Assembly (NCBI RefSeq): GCF_001014615.2
Contig: NZ_LBCQ02000013.1
Span: 124,001-188,000, forward strand
DNA from: Aquamicrobium sp. LC103
Lineage (GTDB): Bacteria; Pseudomonadota; Alphaproteobacteria; Rhizobiales; Rhizobiaceae
Direction: 5' to 3'
Length of the DNA stretch: 64,000 nucleotides
Of this stretch, positions 28,033 to 36,312 are shown piece by piece. The notes under the pieces are model-generated. The model ran no database searches. It had not been told where the DNA came from and saw nothing but the letters and a program-made list of their open reading frames with translations. Positions within the stretch are counted from its first letter, which is position 1. The number at the start of each line of letters is the position of its first letter. The position numbers were made by a program, and so were the translations under genes.

Positions 28033-29625
28033 ATGCTGAAGACCCTTTCACTCGCCGCGTTGCTGAGCCTCGGCACCGCGACGCTGGCATGGGCGGACGA
28101 GCCGCGCCATGGCGGCACCTTCAACTTCACGGCGCCCTACGGCTCGGCCTTCGCGACGCTGGACACCCATTCCAGCCCGAACATCCAGGAACAGTTCCTC
28201 ACCTTTGCCATTCACCGCAGCCTGTATTCGTGGGATTCCCATGCCAACACCCCGGTGCTGGAACTGGCGGATTCGGTCGACGTGTCCGAAGACGGCACCA
28301 CCTACACCTACCATCTGAAGAAGAACGCGAAGTTCCACAACGGCACGCCGCTGACCGTGGATGACTTCATCTTCACCTATGAGCGCCTGGCGACCGCCTC
28401 GAACGCGCTGCCCGGTGCCAGCTACATCAACATCATCAAGGGCGTGCAGGAATTCGGCTCGGGCGCAGCGACGGAGATCGAGGGTCTGAAGAAGATCGAC
28501 GATCACACGCTGGAAATCACCCTGGATGCGGCCGGCAATCCCGGCTTCAACCTGATGGAACCCACCACGGCGATCTATCCGGCGGACGTGCCGCTGGAGC
28601 AACAGGCGATCAATCCGGTCGGCCTTGGCGCCTTCGTCTTCAAAGAGCACGTTCCCGGCTCGCAGATCGTGGTCGAGCGCTTCGACGACTATTACGAGGA
28701 AGGCAGGCCCTACCTCGACAGGGTCAACATCATCGTCATGGCCGAAGGCTCGGCGCGCGACGTCGCCTTCCGCAATCAGGAAATCGACGTCTCGATCCTC
28801 GGGCCGGTCCAGTATTCCGCCTATCAGGCCGACCCCGCGCTGAAGGACAACATTCTCGAGGTGGCGGAAACCTTTACCCGCAACATCGGCTTCAGCCAGA
28901 CTCAGGTCGAGGCGTTCAAGGACAAGCGCGTTCGCCAGGCCATCAACTACGCGATCAACTCGGATTTGATCATCGAGCGTCTGGTCAAGGGCAAGGCCGT
29001 GCGCGCCACGAGCTGGTTGCCGTTCGGTTCGCCCGCCTTCGACACCGAGGCCGAGCCCTATCCCTACGATCCGGAAAAGGCCAAGGAACTGCTGAAAGAG
29101 GCCGGCTACGAGAACGGCTTCGAGTTCGAGGTGACCGCAACGTCGAACGAAAGCTGGGGCGTACCGATCGTTGAGGCCATCCTGCCAATGCTCGCAGAAG
29201 TGGGCGTCACCGTGAGGCCGCGTCCGATCGAATCGGCAGCGCTCGGCTCTACCATCTCCGCAGGTAATTTCCAGGCTTATATGTGGTCGAACCTGACCGG
29301 GCCGGATCCGCTGACGGTGATGCGCTGCTACTGGTCGCAGACCCCGCAATCGGCCTGCAACTACACCGCCTACTCGAACCCTGAATACGACAAGATCTAC
29401 GAAGCAGCCCGTGCCGAGCGCGATCCTGAAAAGCAACTGGAGTTGCTGAAGGAGGCCAACAACTTCATCCAGGAAGAAGCGCCGGTCTGGTTCTTCAACT
29501 ACAACAAGGCGGTCATGGCCCATCAGCCCTGGGTCCACGGGCTGGTTCCGAACGCGACCGAGCTCGCGCTCCAGCCGTATGACGATATCTGGATCGACGA
29601 CACGGCACCCGCCAGCCGCCAGTAG
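28033..29625 (+). CDS. Peptide ABC transporter substrate-binding protein (family 5)
   Basis: 530-residue periplasmic binding protein of the oligopeptide/dipeptide/nickel family. The signal peptide is MLKTLSLAALLSLG with cleavage after AWA. Family pattern: LADSVDVSEDGTTYTYHLKK, KFHNGTPLTVDDFIFTYERL, and near the C-terminus EEAPVWFFNYNKAVMAH. It begins a dppABCDF-type operon and is separated from the first permease by a strong hairpin at 29638-29666. It likely delivers the compounds hydrolysed by the neighbouring amidohydrolase and peptidases. Confidence 0.93.
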   Translation: MLKTLSLAALLSLGTATLAWADEPRHGGTFNFTAPYGSAFATLDTHSSPNIQEQFLTFAIHRSLYSWDSHANTPVLELADSVDVSEDGTTYTYHLKKNAKFHNGTPLTVDDFIFTYERLATASNALPGASYINIIKGVQEFGSGAATEIEGLKKIDDHTLEITLDAAGNPGFNLMEPTTAIYPADVPLEQQAINPVGLGAFVFKEHVPGSQIVVERFDDYYEEGRPYLDRVNIIVMAEGSARDVAFRNQEIDVSILGPVQYSAYQADPALKDNILEVAETFTRNIGFSQTQVEAFKDKRVRQAINYAINSDLIIERLVKGKAVRATSWLPFGSPAFDTEAEPYPYDPEKAKELLKEAGYENGFEFEVTATSNESWGVPIVEAILPMLAEVGVTVRPRPIESAALGSTISAGNFQAYMWSNLTGPDPLTVMRCYWSQTPQSACNYTAYSNPEYDKIYEAARAERDPEKQLELLKEANNFIQEEAPVWFFNYNKAVMAHQPWVHGLVPNATELALQPYDDIWIDDTAPASRQ

Positions 29626-29637
29626 GAAGGCGACACC

Positions 29638-29666
29638 GTCCACGAGGGGAAGTTCCCCTCGTGGAC
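29638..29666 (+). promoter_or_regulatory. Perfect 29-base hairpin between binding protein and permease genes
   Basis: The arms GTCCACGAGGGGAA (29638-29651) and TTCCCCTCGTGGAC (29653-29666) are exactly complementary around one central G. No T-tract follows, so it is more likely an mRNA-stabilising or attenuating element that keeps binding-protein message in excess over permease message than a full terminator. Confidence 0.7.
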
Positions 29667-29732
29667 TGCCCTCGGATTCGTTCGCGGGATAGTCGCCACC
29701 CATCCCCGACGCGGCCTGACCGGGACCAGCTC

Positions 29733-30668
29733 ATGCTACGTTTTGCGCTTCGACGTATCCTCCAGATCATCCCTACAGTGATCGTCGTCGCCCTGTTGAT
29801 CTTCGTGATCTTCAGCGTCGTTCCAGGCAGCTTCGCTGCCAGCCTTTTCTCGGACGGCCGGACAAATGCCGATCCGCAGCTCGTCGCCCGGCTCACCGCC
29901 GAACTTGGTCTCGACAAACCGCTGCACGAACGGTTCTTCACCTATCTGTGGGACCTTGTGCGGTTCGATCTGGGCACGTCCTTCCGCACCCGCCTGCCAG
30001 TGATCCAGATGATCAACGAACGTATGTGGGCCTCGCTGGAGCTGGCCGCTGCAGCCATGGTGTTCGCCATCGTGATCGGCGTTCCGCTCGGCTTCATGGC
30101 TGCTCTGCGTCCCGGCTCGATCCTCGACACCGTCACGATGATCGGCGCCGTCTCGGGCCTGTCGCTGCCGCAGTTCTGGCTGGGCCTGCTGATGATGATG
30201 CTGTTCGCGCTGCATCTGAACTGGCTGCCGAGCTTCGGCTACGGCGGCGGATCGTTCCGCAACCTGATCCTGCCGGCCATGGCCCTCGGCGTGACCCCGC
30301 TCGCGCTTTTGGCGCGTACTACCCGCGCCGGCGTTCTGGACGTGATGAACTCGGACTTCATCCGCACTGCCCATGCCAAGGGCATGAGCGAGAGTGCCGT
30401 CGTGCGCCGTCATGTCGCCCGCAATGCGCTCGTGCTGATCGTCACCACCGTAGGCCTGCAGTTCGGGTCGCTGATCGGTCAGGCCGTGGTCATCGAGAAG
30501 TTGTTCGCATGGCCGGGCATCGGCTCGCTGCTGGTCGACAGCGTGGCGATCCGCGACATCCCGGTGGTCCAGGGCACGATCCTCGTCATCGTGCTGTGGT
30601 TCCTCGTCATCAACACGCTGGTCGATCTGCTCTATGCAGCCATCGATCCACGGATCAAACAGGACTGA
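29733..30668 (+). CDS. Peptide ABC transporter permease (DppB family)
   Basis: 311-residue inner-membrane subunit. The N-terminus MLRFALRRILQIIPTVIVVAL is the DppB family signature. The EAA loop HAKGMSESAVVRRHVARNAL, the LPAMALGVTPLALLARTTRAG segment and VVIEKLFAWPGIGSLLVDS near the end are typical. The start at 29733 removes 24 residues that read through the hairpin region. Forms the channel with the DppC-type subunit six bases downstream. Confidence 0.92.
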   Translation: MLRFALRRILQIIPTVIVVALLIFVIFSVVPGSFAASLFSDGRTNADPQLVARLTAELGLDKPLHERFFTYLWDLVRFDLGTSFRTRLPVIQMINERMWASLELAAAAMVFAIVIGVPLGFMAALRPGSILDTVTMIGAVSGLSLPQFWLGLLMMMLFALHLNWLPSFGYGGGSFRNLILPAMALGVTPLALLARTTRAGVLDVMNSDFIRTAHAKGMSESAVVRRHVARNALVLIVTTVGLQFGSLIGQAVVIEKLFAWPGIGSLLVDSVAIRDIPVVQGTILVIVLWFLVINTLVDLLYAAIDPRIKQD

Positions 30669-30674
30669 GCAGCG

Positions 30675-31496
30675 ATGCGTCTTGGCTTCAACCTCGTCTT
30701 CGGAGGCTTCCTGACTGTCGTGGTCATCCTCGCCGGCATTCTTGCTCCTTGGCTTGCTCCGTTCGATCCGGTCATGGATGCGAACCTGATGAACGCGGAG
30801 CTGCCGCCCGACGGTGAATTCTGGTTCGGCACCGACAGCCAGGGCAGGGACGTCTACTCCCGCATCCTTTACGGCGCCCAGATCTCGCTGACGGTCGGCA
30901 TTGTCTCGCAGGTCATCAATTCGCTCATCGGTGTGACGCTGGGAATGACTGCCGGCTATTGGGGCGGCTGGTGGGACGACCTCGTCAACGGGATGACCAA
31001 TGTCATGCTCGCCATCCCCTCGCTGATCTTCGCCCTGGCGGTCATGGCCGTGCTCGGACCGGGCCTCGTGTCGCTCCTGATCGCGCTTGGCTTGACCAAC
31101 TGGAGCTGGACATGCCGGATCGCCCGTTCCTCGACGCTGTCGCTCAAGTCGCAGGGTTATGTACTGGCGGCGCAATCGCTCGGCTATTCCGACCTGCGCA
31201 TCATGTTCACGCAGATCCTGCCCAACATGATGGGGCCGATCCTGGTCATGGCGACGCTCGGCATGGGTAGCGCGGTGCTGTCGGAGGCGGCGCTCAGCTT
31301 CCTTGGTCTCGGCATCCAGCCGCCGTTCCCGTCCTGGGGTTCGATGCTGACGGATGCGCGCGAGATGATCCAGCTCGCGCCCTGGGTCGCCATCTTCCCC
31401 GGCCTCGCCATTTTCCTGTCCGTGCTGGGGTTCAATCTGCTGGGCGACGGCCTGCGAGACAGTCTCGACCCCCATATGAGGACCCGCAAGGCATGA
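30675..31496 (+). CDS. Peptide ABC transporter permease (DppC family)
   Basis: 273-residue second membrane subunit. Signatures include FGTDSQGRDVYSRILYGAQ after the first helix, the EAA loop LAAQSLGYSDLRIMFTQILP and EAALSFLGLGIQPPFPSWG. The stop overlaps the first ATPase start as ATGA, showing tight coupling. No oddities seen. Confidence 0.93.
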   Translation: MRLGFNLVFGGFLTVVVILAGILAPWLAPFDPVMDANLMNAELPPDGEFWFGTDSQGRDVYSRILYGAQISLTVGIVSQVINSLIGVTLGMTAGYWGGWWDDLVNGMTNVMLAIPSLIFALAVMAVLGPGLVSLLIALGLTNWSWTCRIARSSTLSLKSQGYVLAAQSLGYSDLRIMFTQILPNMMGPILVMATLGMGSAVLSEAALSFLGLGIQPPFPSWGSMLTDAREMIQLAPWVAIFPGLAIFLSVLGFNLLGDGLRDSLDPHMRTRKA

Positions 31497-32401
31497 CCGT
31501 TCCGCTACTCGAGGTCAAAGACCTTCACGTCGGCCTGCCTATCGGCGGCGGCCAGACATACCCGATCCTAAAAGGGGTTTCCTTCCAGATCATGCCGGGT
31601 GAGGCTTTCGGGCTCGTGGGCGAGTCGGGCTCTGGCAAATCGGTGACCTCGCTGGCCGCGATGGGTCTCCTGAAAAAGCCCCTGCGCACCACTGCGGGGC
31701 AGATTCTGTTTCATGGTCGCGATCTGCTGAAGCTGTCGAGGCGCGAGATGCGCAAGCTGCGGGGTGACCGCATCGCGATGATCTTTCAGGAGCCGATGAC
31801 CGCGCTCAACCCGCTGGCCACTGTGGGGCGGCAGATCGCCGAGATGTTCTACCTGCATCAGGGCAAGTCGTGGGCGGAAGGCGAGAAACTGGCGGTCGAG
31901 GCCTTGGCAAACGTGCGCGTGCCCAACCCCGACCGCCGGGCGAAAAACTATCCGCACCAGATGTCGGGCGGCCTGCGCCAGCGCGTGATGATCGCCATGG
32001 CCTTGGCCTGCGATCCCGACCTGCTGATCGCGGACGAGCCGACCACCGCGCTCGACGTGACGGTTCAGGCCGAGGTGCTGCGTCTCATCAAGGAGCTTTG
32101 CACCGAACGCGGCACGGCAGTGCTGTTCATCAGCCACGATCTCGGCGTCATCGCTTCGACCTGCCAGCGTGTGGGTGTGATGTATTCGGGGGTGTTGGTA
32201 GAGGAGAACTGGACCGAGGCGCTGTTCACCGATCCGCGGCACGAATACACCCGCGGACTCTTGGGCGCGCTGCCGCGTCTCGGCAGCCGTTCCACACAAG
32301 GCCGGCACCGGCTGGTGGATATCGACAGCATCATCCCCGACCGCTCGATCCTGACACAGACGCGCTTCATCAGCCCGCGCGGGGAAGGAGCGTCGGCTTG
32401 A
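31493..32401 (+). CDS. Peptide ABC transporter ATP-binding protein (DppD family)
   Basis: 302-residue ATPase. Walker A is GESGSGKSV, the signature [12 protein letters not shown], Walker [15 protein letters not shown] and the switch His LFISHDLG. The C-terminal region that in most DppD proteins carries a cysteine cluster (C-x6-C type, with PRC) is short and divergent here, [16 protein letters not shown], with no cysteines. Overlaps the permease (ATGA) and the second ATPase (TTGA). Confidence 0.92.
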   Translation: MTVPLLEVKDLHVGLPIGGGQTYPILKGVSFQIMPGEAFGLVGESGSGKSVTSLAAMGLLKKPLRTTAGQILFHGRDLLKLSRREMRKLRGDRIAMIFQEPMTALNPLATVGRQIAEMFYLHQGKSWAEGEKLAVEALANVRVPNPDRRAKNYPHQMSGGLRQRVMIAMALACDPDLLIADEPTTALDVTVQAEVLRLIKELCTERGTAVLFISHDLGVIASTCQRVGVMYSGVLVEENWTEALFTDPRHEYTRGLLGALPRLGSRSTQGRHRLVDIDSIIPDRSILTQTRFISPRGEGASA

Positions 32402-33357
32402 GCGCGCCCATTCTCGAGGTCGATGACCTGCACGTCCGCTTTCCCATCTCCGGACGCGGCATACTTGGTGCTGGAAAGCGCACGCTCTATGCAGTGACCG
32501 GCGTCAGCTTCTCGCTTGCCAAGGGCGAGTGCCTGTCGATCGTCGGCGAATCCGGGTGCGGCAAGTCCACCACGGCGCTGTCCATCATGGGACTTCAGGA
32601 GCCGACCGAAGGCACGATCCGCTTCAGAGGCAAACCGATCACCGGACCCGGCGCGCCGAGCCGCATGGCCCGCGCCAAGGCTGCGCAGATGGTGTTCCAG
32701 GATCCCTATGCCAGCCTCAATCCGCGTCAGACGGTGAACGCGTCTCTGGCCCAGCCTCTGAAACTGCACGGCATCGCCGGCTCGGAAGCGACCGACCGCA
32801 TCGCCGCCATGCTCAGGAGCGTCGGCCTCACCGCCGAGCAGGGCAGACGATATCCTCACGAATTTTCGGGAGGCCAGCGGCAGCGTATCGGCATCGCCCG
32901 GGCGCTGATCCTCGAACCAGAGATCGTGGTGCTCGACGAACCCGTCTCCGCGCTGGACGTGTCGATCAGGGCGCAGATCATCAATCTTCTGCAGGATCTG
33001 CAGGAGCAGTTCGGCCTGTCCTACGTGATGATCTCGCACGATCTGTCGGTCGTCGAGCACATGAGCGACCGGGTACTGGTGATGTTTTTCAGCCAGATCG
33101 TCGAGCAGGGCGGCTGGGGAGAGATATTCGAAAATCCACAGCATCCCTACACCAGACGCTTGATCGACGCGATTCCCGATCCCGATGCCGCGCTCGGCCG
33201 TGCCCGCAAGGCGACCGAAAAGGTCCACCCCGTCCCGCCGCCGGGCTGGCGCTTCAGTTCAGACGGCAGTGTGGCGCCAGACGTATTCTCGCCACCGGAG
33301 GCATCCGAACTCGTCGATATCGGGCCCGACCACAAGGTCCGCCTGTTGCGCGCCTGA
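32398..33357 (+). CDS. Peptide ABC transporter ATP-binding protein (DppF family)
   Basis: 319-residue second ATPase of the peptide importer. Walker A is GESGCGKST, signature FSGGQRQRIGIA, Walker B IVVLDEPVSALDVS, switch His MISHDLS, and the oligopeptide-family tail HPYTRRLIDAIP is present. It starts with TTG overlapping the DppD stop; GGAAGGAG lies eight bases upstream, so I prefer this to a much longer upstream frame. The C-terminal extension also lacks the usual cysteine cluster. Last gene of the operon. Confidence 0.9.
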   Translation: MSAPILEVDDLHVRFPISGRGILGAGKRTLYAVTGVSFSLAKGECLSIVGESGCGKSTTALSIMGLQEPTEGTIRFRGKPITGPGAPSRMARAKAAQMVFQDPYASLNPRQTVNASLAQPLKLHGIAGSEATDRIAAMLRSVGLTAEQGRRYPHEFSGGQRQRIGIARALILEPEIVVLDEPVSALDVSIRAQIINLLQDLQEQFGLSYVMISHDLSVVEHMSDRVLVMFFSQIVEQGGWGEIFENPQHPYTRRLIDAIPDPDAALGRARKATEKVHPVPPPGWRFSSDGSVAPDVFSPPEASELVDIGPDHKVRLLRA

Positions 33358-33537
33358 CGCTAGGCCGAAGGTCCCGCTCGCTGTTTTGTCTACGACGGCG
33401 GAGATGGCGGAACGAAATACCGTTCAGCCGAAGCGCCAGACCAACCTTGCCACGCAAGGTTTGGACTTGCCGCTCGCCACCAGCCACGAGGATCGCCTGA
33501 TCCACGCCGGGTACAGGACAACAGGCCGCTCAGCGGA

Positions 33538-35268
33538 TCATTCAGTACCAGTTGCAGGTTGTCCCGGCTCCATCTTGCGAGATGTCGGATAGCCCAGGAT
33601 GCCTGTCGGCGCGAATACGTAGCAGTTTGTCCGAAGCGGATCCCCGGTCACGGCGATCATGAAGTCCTCGGGATCATGCACGATCGGCACAAGCCGCTGC
33701 GGATCTTCAGTTTCGAGAAAGCTGGCCGGCGTCTTACCCATCCGTACATAGTCGGCGATGTTCCAGATCGCTTTACGCGTCTCGTCCCCGAAGACAAGGT
33801 GCTTCTCGAAATCATCGGCCGGAATGCGGCAGTGCTCGAAGAGACAGCGCTTCAGATCGCTCTTGCTCCAGCCGCCTGCGGCGATCGATCGAGCGATGAT
33901 CGGGGTGAGGAGCAGCAGCGGCCGCAACATGCCGTCGCCGAAGCCGAGCGTGTACCGCACCTGCCATGTGATCATTTTGCGAATGGCGCCGGCCAGCACC
34001 ACTGCGATCTCCTGCGGCCGGCTGCCGGAGACGTTGGGCAGCACGTCGCCGCCGGAATAGCGAGCGATGGTCACGACACTGTCATCCTTGCCGTAGCCGG
34101 CCTCCTCGGCGATGGAGGGCCAGCCGATCTCGGCCAGCACGTCCTCGTTCTCGGCCATGACCACCCGCCAGGTATTGCCGAAGGTGGCCTTGTCCCGTTG
34201 GTGAGGCAGGAAGCCGGCGACGTTGCGGAAATAAAGACGAAAGAAACGGCCGACCGATGTGTTGGCGCGAAAGCCGTCGCGCAATACGCCCTGCTCGAAG
34301 TTGAAGCCCAACTCACCGATCGCGGGACCGTTGAGCATGATCAGCGTTTCGGCTCCGCTGCTCGAATTGCGCTCGATGCCGAATGCGGGGTCGCACATCG
34401 CCTCGGCGATGGCGATGAGCGCCGGCATATGTTCCGGACGGCAGCCTGCCATCACGCCGTTCACGGCAACACTCCACACAGTTGCCGCGCGATTGTCCGA
34501 CACCATGACGCCGACCACCTCGTCCGCCTTGCGTCCCGTATGTTGCAGGAATGCCTCGACACGCTCGATCGTGGGCGGGATGATGGGCAGACCGTCGGAC
34601 CACCCCTGCCGTTCGTAGTGGCCGAGAACGGCATCGAGATCGCCTTCGAAGACGATCTCCCGCGGCTCGTATTCCACTGTCGTGGCCCGAGCCGGTGCCG
34701 GTTCGACCGTCGATACTGCCGTGACGATCGCATCGGCTGTCGTCTCCGACACGGCCCGTCGCAGCTCGTCCGTGGACATCACGTCGACGTGGCCGGGAAT
34801 ACGTGCGAGTGCCAGACCCGGCAGACCTAGCCCTTCGGCGTTGACGGAGGCCTGGCCGAGAAACCCTTCGCAGATGAGCGAAATGGTCGGAAAGCCCGCC
34901 TTCTCGCAAGCCAGCGAGGCTCTTAGCACCGCTGGGGTGCAGGAGCCGCAGCAACCGATGCCCGAGAGCACGAGGTCAACGCCAGCCTGGCGGAGCCGGG
35001 CGGGAAGAGCAGCGAGTACTTCGGCCTCATCGCCGCCATGAGTGCTGCCGAACGTTCGCCATGACACGAACTCCGCGCCCGGCAGTCGTTCCCTGAGGGG
35101 ATCCTCCAGCATCTCGAAGATCTCGTCTCCGCGGAACAGGAAGTCCCACAATTGCGCGATACGCAGCCCTTCCATCTTTGTGGGGCGCGCCGCATAGCGG
35201 GCATCCGCGGCCACGCGGACGCTCCCCGGCCATACCGTCCGGAAGTGCCCGGGATTGTCGCCTAGCAT
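33538..35268 (-). CDS. UGSC-family protein, cysteine form (CGSC), two-domain
   Basis: 576-residue cytoplasmic protein, no signal peptide. The N-terminal ~170 residues match the UGSC redox family by pattern: MEGLRIAQLWDFLFRGDEIF, then GIGCCGSCTPAVLRAS with CGSC at residues 107-110 (codons at 34939-34950, all TGC for Cys, not TGA). In selenoprotein members the first position is selenocysteine. The C-terminal ~380 residues are a second conserved domain of unknown function (GWSDGLPIIPPTIERVEAF; VAVNGVMAGCRPEHMPALI). The start is uncertain: ATGs at 35289 and 35268 both lack a good ribosome site; the shorter is listed. Divergent from a thioredoxin-reductase-like gene, which suggests redox partnership. 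Biochemical role unknown. Confidence 0.7.
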   Translation of the reverse strand: MLGDNPGHFRTVWPGSVRVAADARYAARPTKMEGLRIAQLWDFLFRGDEIFEMLEDPLRERLPGAEFVSWRTFGSTHGGDEAEVLAALPARLRQAGVDLVLSGIGCCGSCTPAVLRASLACEKAGFPTISLICEGFLGQASVNAEGLGLPGLALARIPGHVDVMSTDELRRAVSETTADAIVTAVSTVEPAPARATTVEYEPREIVFEGDLDAVLGHYERQGWSDGLPIIPPTIERVEAFLQHTGRKADEVVGVMVSDNRAATVWSVAVNGVMAGCRPEHMPALIAIAEAMCDPAFGIERNSSSGAETLIMLNGPAIGELGFNFEQGVLRDGFRANTSVGRFFRLYFRNVAGFLPHQRDKATFGNTWRVVMAENEDVLAEIGWPSIAEEAGYGKDDSVVTIARYSGGDVLPNVSGSRPQEIAVVLAGAIRKMITWQVRYTLGFGDGMLRPLLLLTPIIARSIAAGGWSKSDLKRCLFEHCRIPADDFEKHLVFGDETRKAIWNIADYVRMGKTPASFLETEDPQRLVPIVHDPEDFMIAVTGDPLRTNCYVFAPTGILGYPTSRKMEPGQPATGTE

Positions 35269-35337
35269 CGATGCACAACCACTCAACATGTATAGACAAG
35301 ATTGGTTGAGATGCTACATTGAAGTAGGGTTAAGTCA
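35269..35337. promoter_or_regulatory. Short divergent promoter, UGSC-like/TrxR-like genes
   Basis: A 69-base A+T-rich gap serves both divergent genes. It holds an inverted repeat CTCAAC (35282-35287) and GTTGAG (35305-35310) with 17 bases between, and nested CAACC/GGTTG copies. This could be a regulator site, but with one example it is weak. Confidence 0.35.
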
Positions 35338-36312
35338 ATGCCCAAGGGAGCGGACGTGGTCGGGCTGCTGCGGCGAAATCGATACGATCTGGCGGTGGTC
35401 GGTGGCGGAACGGCGGGTCTGACGGCGGCCTGGCATGCCGCCCAGCGCGGCCTGTCGGTCCTTCTGATTGAAGGTGCATTGCAACCCGGTGGGCAGATCG
35501 CAACGGTCGGACAAATTGAAGGCATGCCGGGTATCGCGCTGTCCGGGCCGGAATTCGCGGCGTCGCTACTCGCGGACGGTAGGAACGCTGGAATCCGCCT
35601 TCTGATGGCTGAAGTTTCGGCGATCGAAACGGCGCATGAGGGCTTTGCCCTGCACCATGGCGGAGATTTTGTCTTAGCCCACAACGTCGTGCTCGCGACT
35701 GGCGGGAGGTCGCGCAGCCTCGGTGTCATCGGTGAGACGGAATTCCAAGGGCGGGGGGTGGCGCATTGCGCCACCTGCGACGGTCCCCTCTGCCGCGGCC
35801 GTGACATTGCGGTCATAGGCGGTGGCGATGCGGCCTTGCAGGAAGCCCTGCTCCTTTCGGCGTATGCACGGACGGTGACGGTGGTCATACGCGGACGCGC
35901 ACGCGCTCGACGCCATTACCTCGAACGGGCAGAAACGCGAGCCAATCTGCGTTTCGAGTGGGATTCCACGGTCACCGGGATACGGGGTGCCGACGGCGTC
36001 GAGGCGATCTCGCTGCGCCACGCGGACGGCCGTGAGAGCGAGCTCGAATGTTTTGCGATCTTTCCGAGGATCGGCTGCATGCCAAACAGCGAGATCGCCG
36101 GGGGCATGGTCGACAAGACCCCAGATGGATACATCCGCACGGGCGCCGGTCTGGAGACCAGGACAGCGGGACTGTTCGCGATCGGGGCCGTTCGCGACGG
36201 CTTCCCGGGCGACTTGGTCGAAGCAGCAGCGGAAGGAGCCGCGGTAGCGCGCAGCGTGGCGGGCCGGGCTCGCCATTCTTATTCACGCTTCAATGGAGGA
36301 AACCAGCAATGA
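35338..36312 (+). CDS. Thioredoxin-reductase-like NAD(P)/FAD oxidoreductase
   Basis: 324-residue class II flavoprotein disulfide reductase fold. FAD site VVGGGTAGLTAAWHAAQRGL at residues 20-40; the redox motif CATCDGPLC has C144 and C147 as in thioredoxin reductase CATC plus an extra C152; the NAD(P) site VIGGGDAALQEALLL follows at about 159. The C-terminal FAD motif reads GLFAIGAVRDGFPGDLVEAA, where thioredoxin reductases usually have a CGD-type AAGD. Stop and next start overlap as ATGA, so it is co-translated with a periplasmic binding protein. It may reduce the divergent CGSC protein or serve as electron donor to the nearby P450 ferredoxins. Confidence 0.83.
   Translation: MPKGADVVGLLRRNRYDLAVVGGGTAGLTAAWHAAQRGLSVLLIEGALQPGGQIATVGQIEGMPGIALSGPEFAASLLADGRNAGIRLLMAEVSAIETAHEGFALHHGGDFVLAHNVVLATGGRSRSLGVIGETEFQGRGVAHCATCDGPLCRGRDIAVIGGGDAALQEALLLSAYARTVTVVIRGRARARRHYLERAETRANLRFEWDSTVTGIRGADGVEAISLRHADGRESELECFAIFPRIGCMPNSEIAGGMVDKTPDGYIRTGAGLETRTAGLFAIGAVRDGFPGDLVEAAAEGAAVARSVAGRARHSYSRFNGGNQQ

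Noticed and set aside
32065-33228. 387-residue open frame antisense to the DppF-like gene
   Set aside because: High-G+C shadow frame: low-complexity Arg/Gly/Asp-rich translation, no ribosome site, and it opposes a gene with all ABC motifs.
34939-34950. Possible selenocysteine in the UGSC-like protein
   Set aside because: The codon at the U position is TGC on the coding strand; no in-frame TGA is needed and the frame is open throughout.
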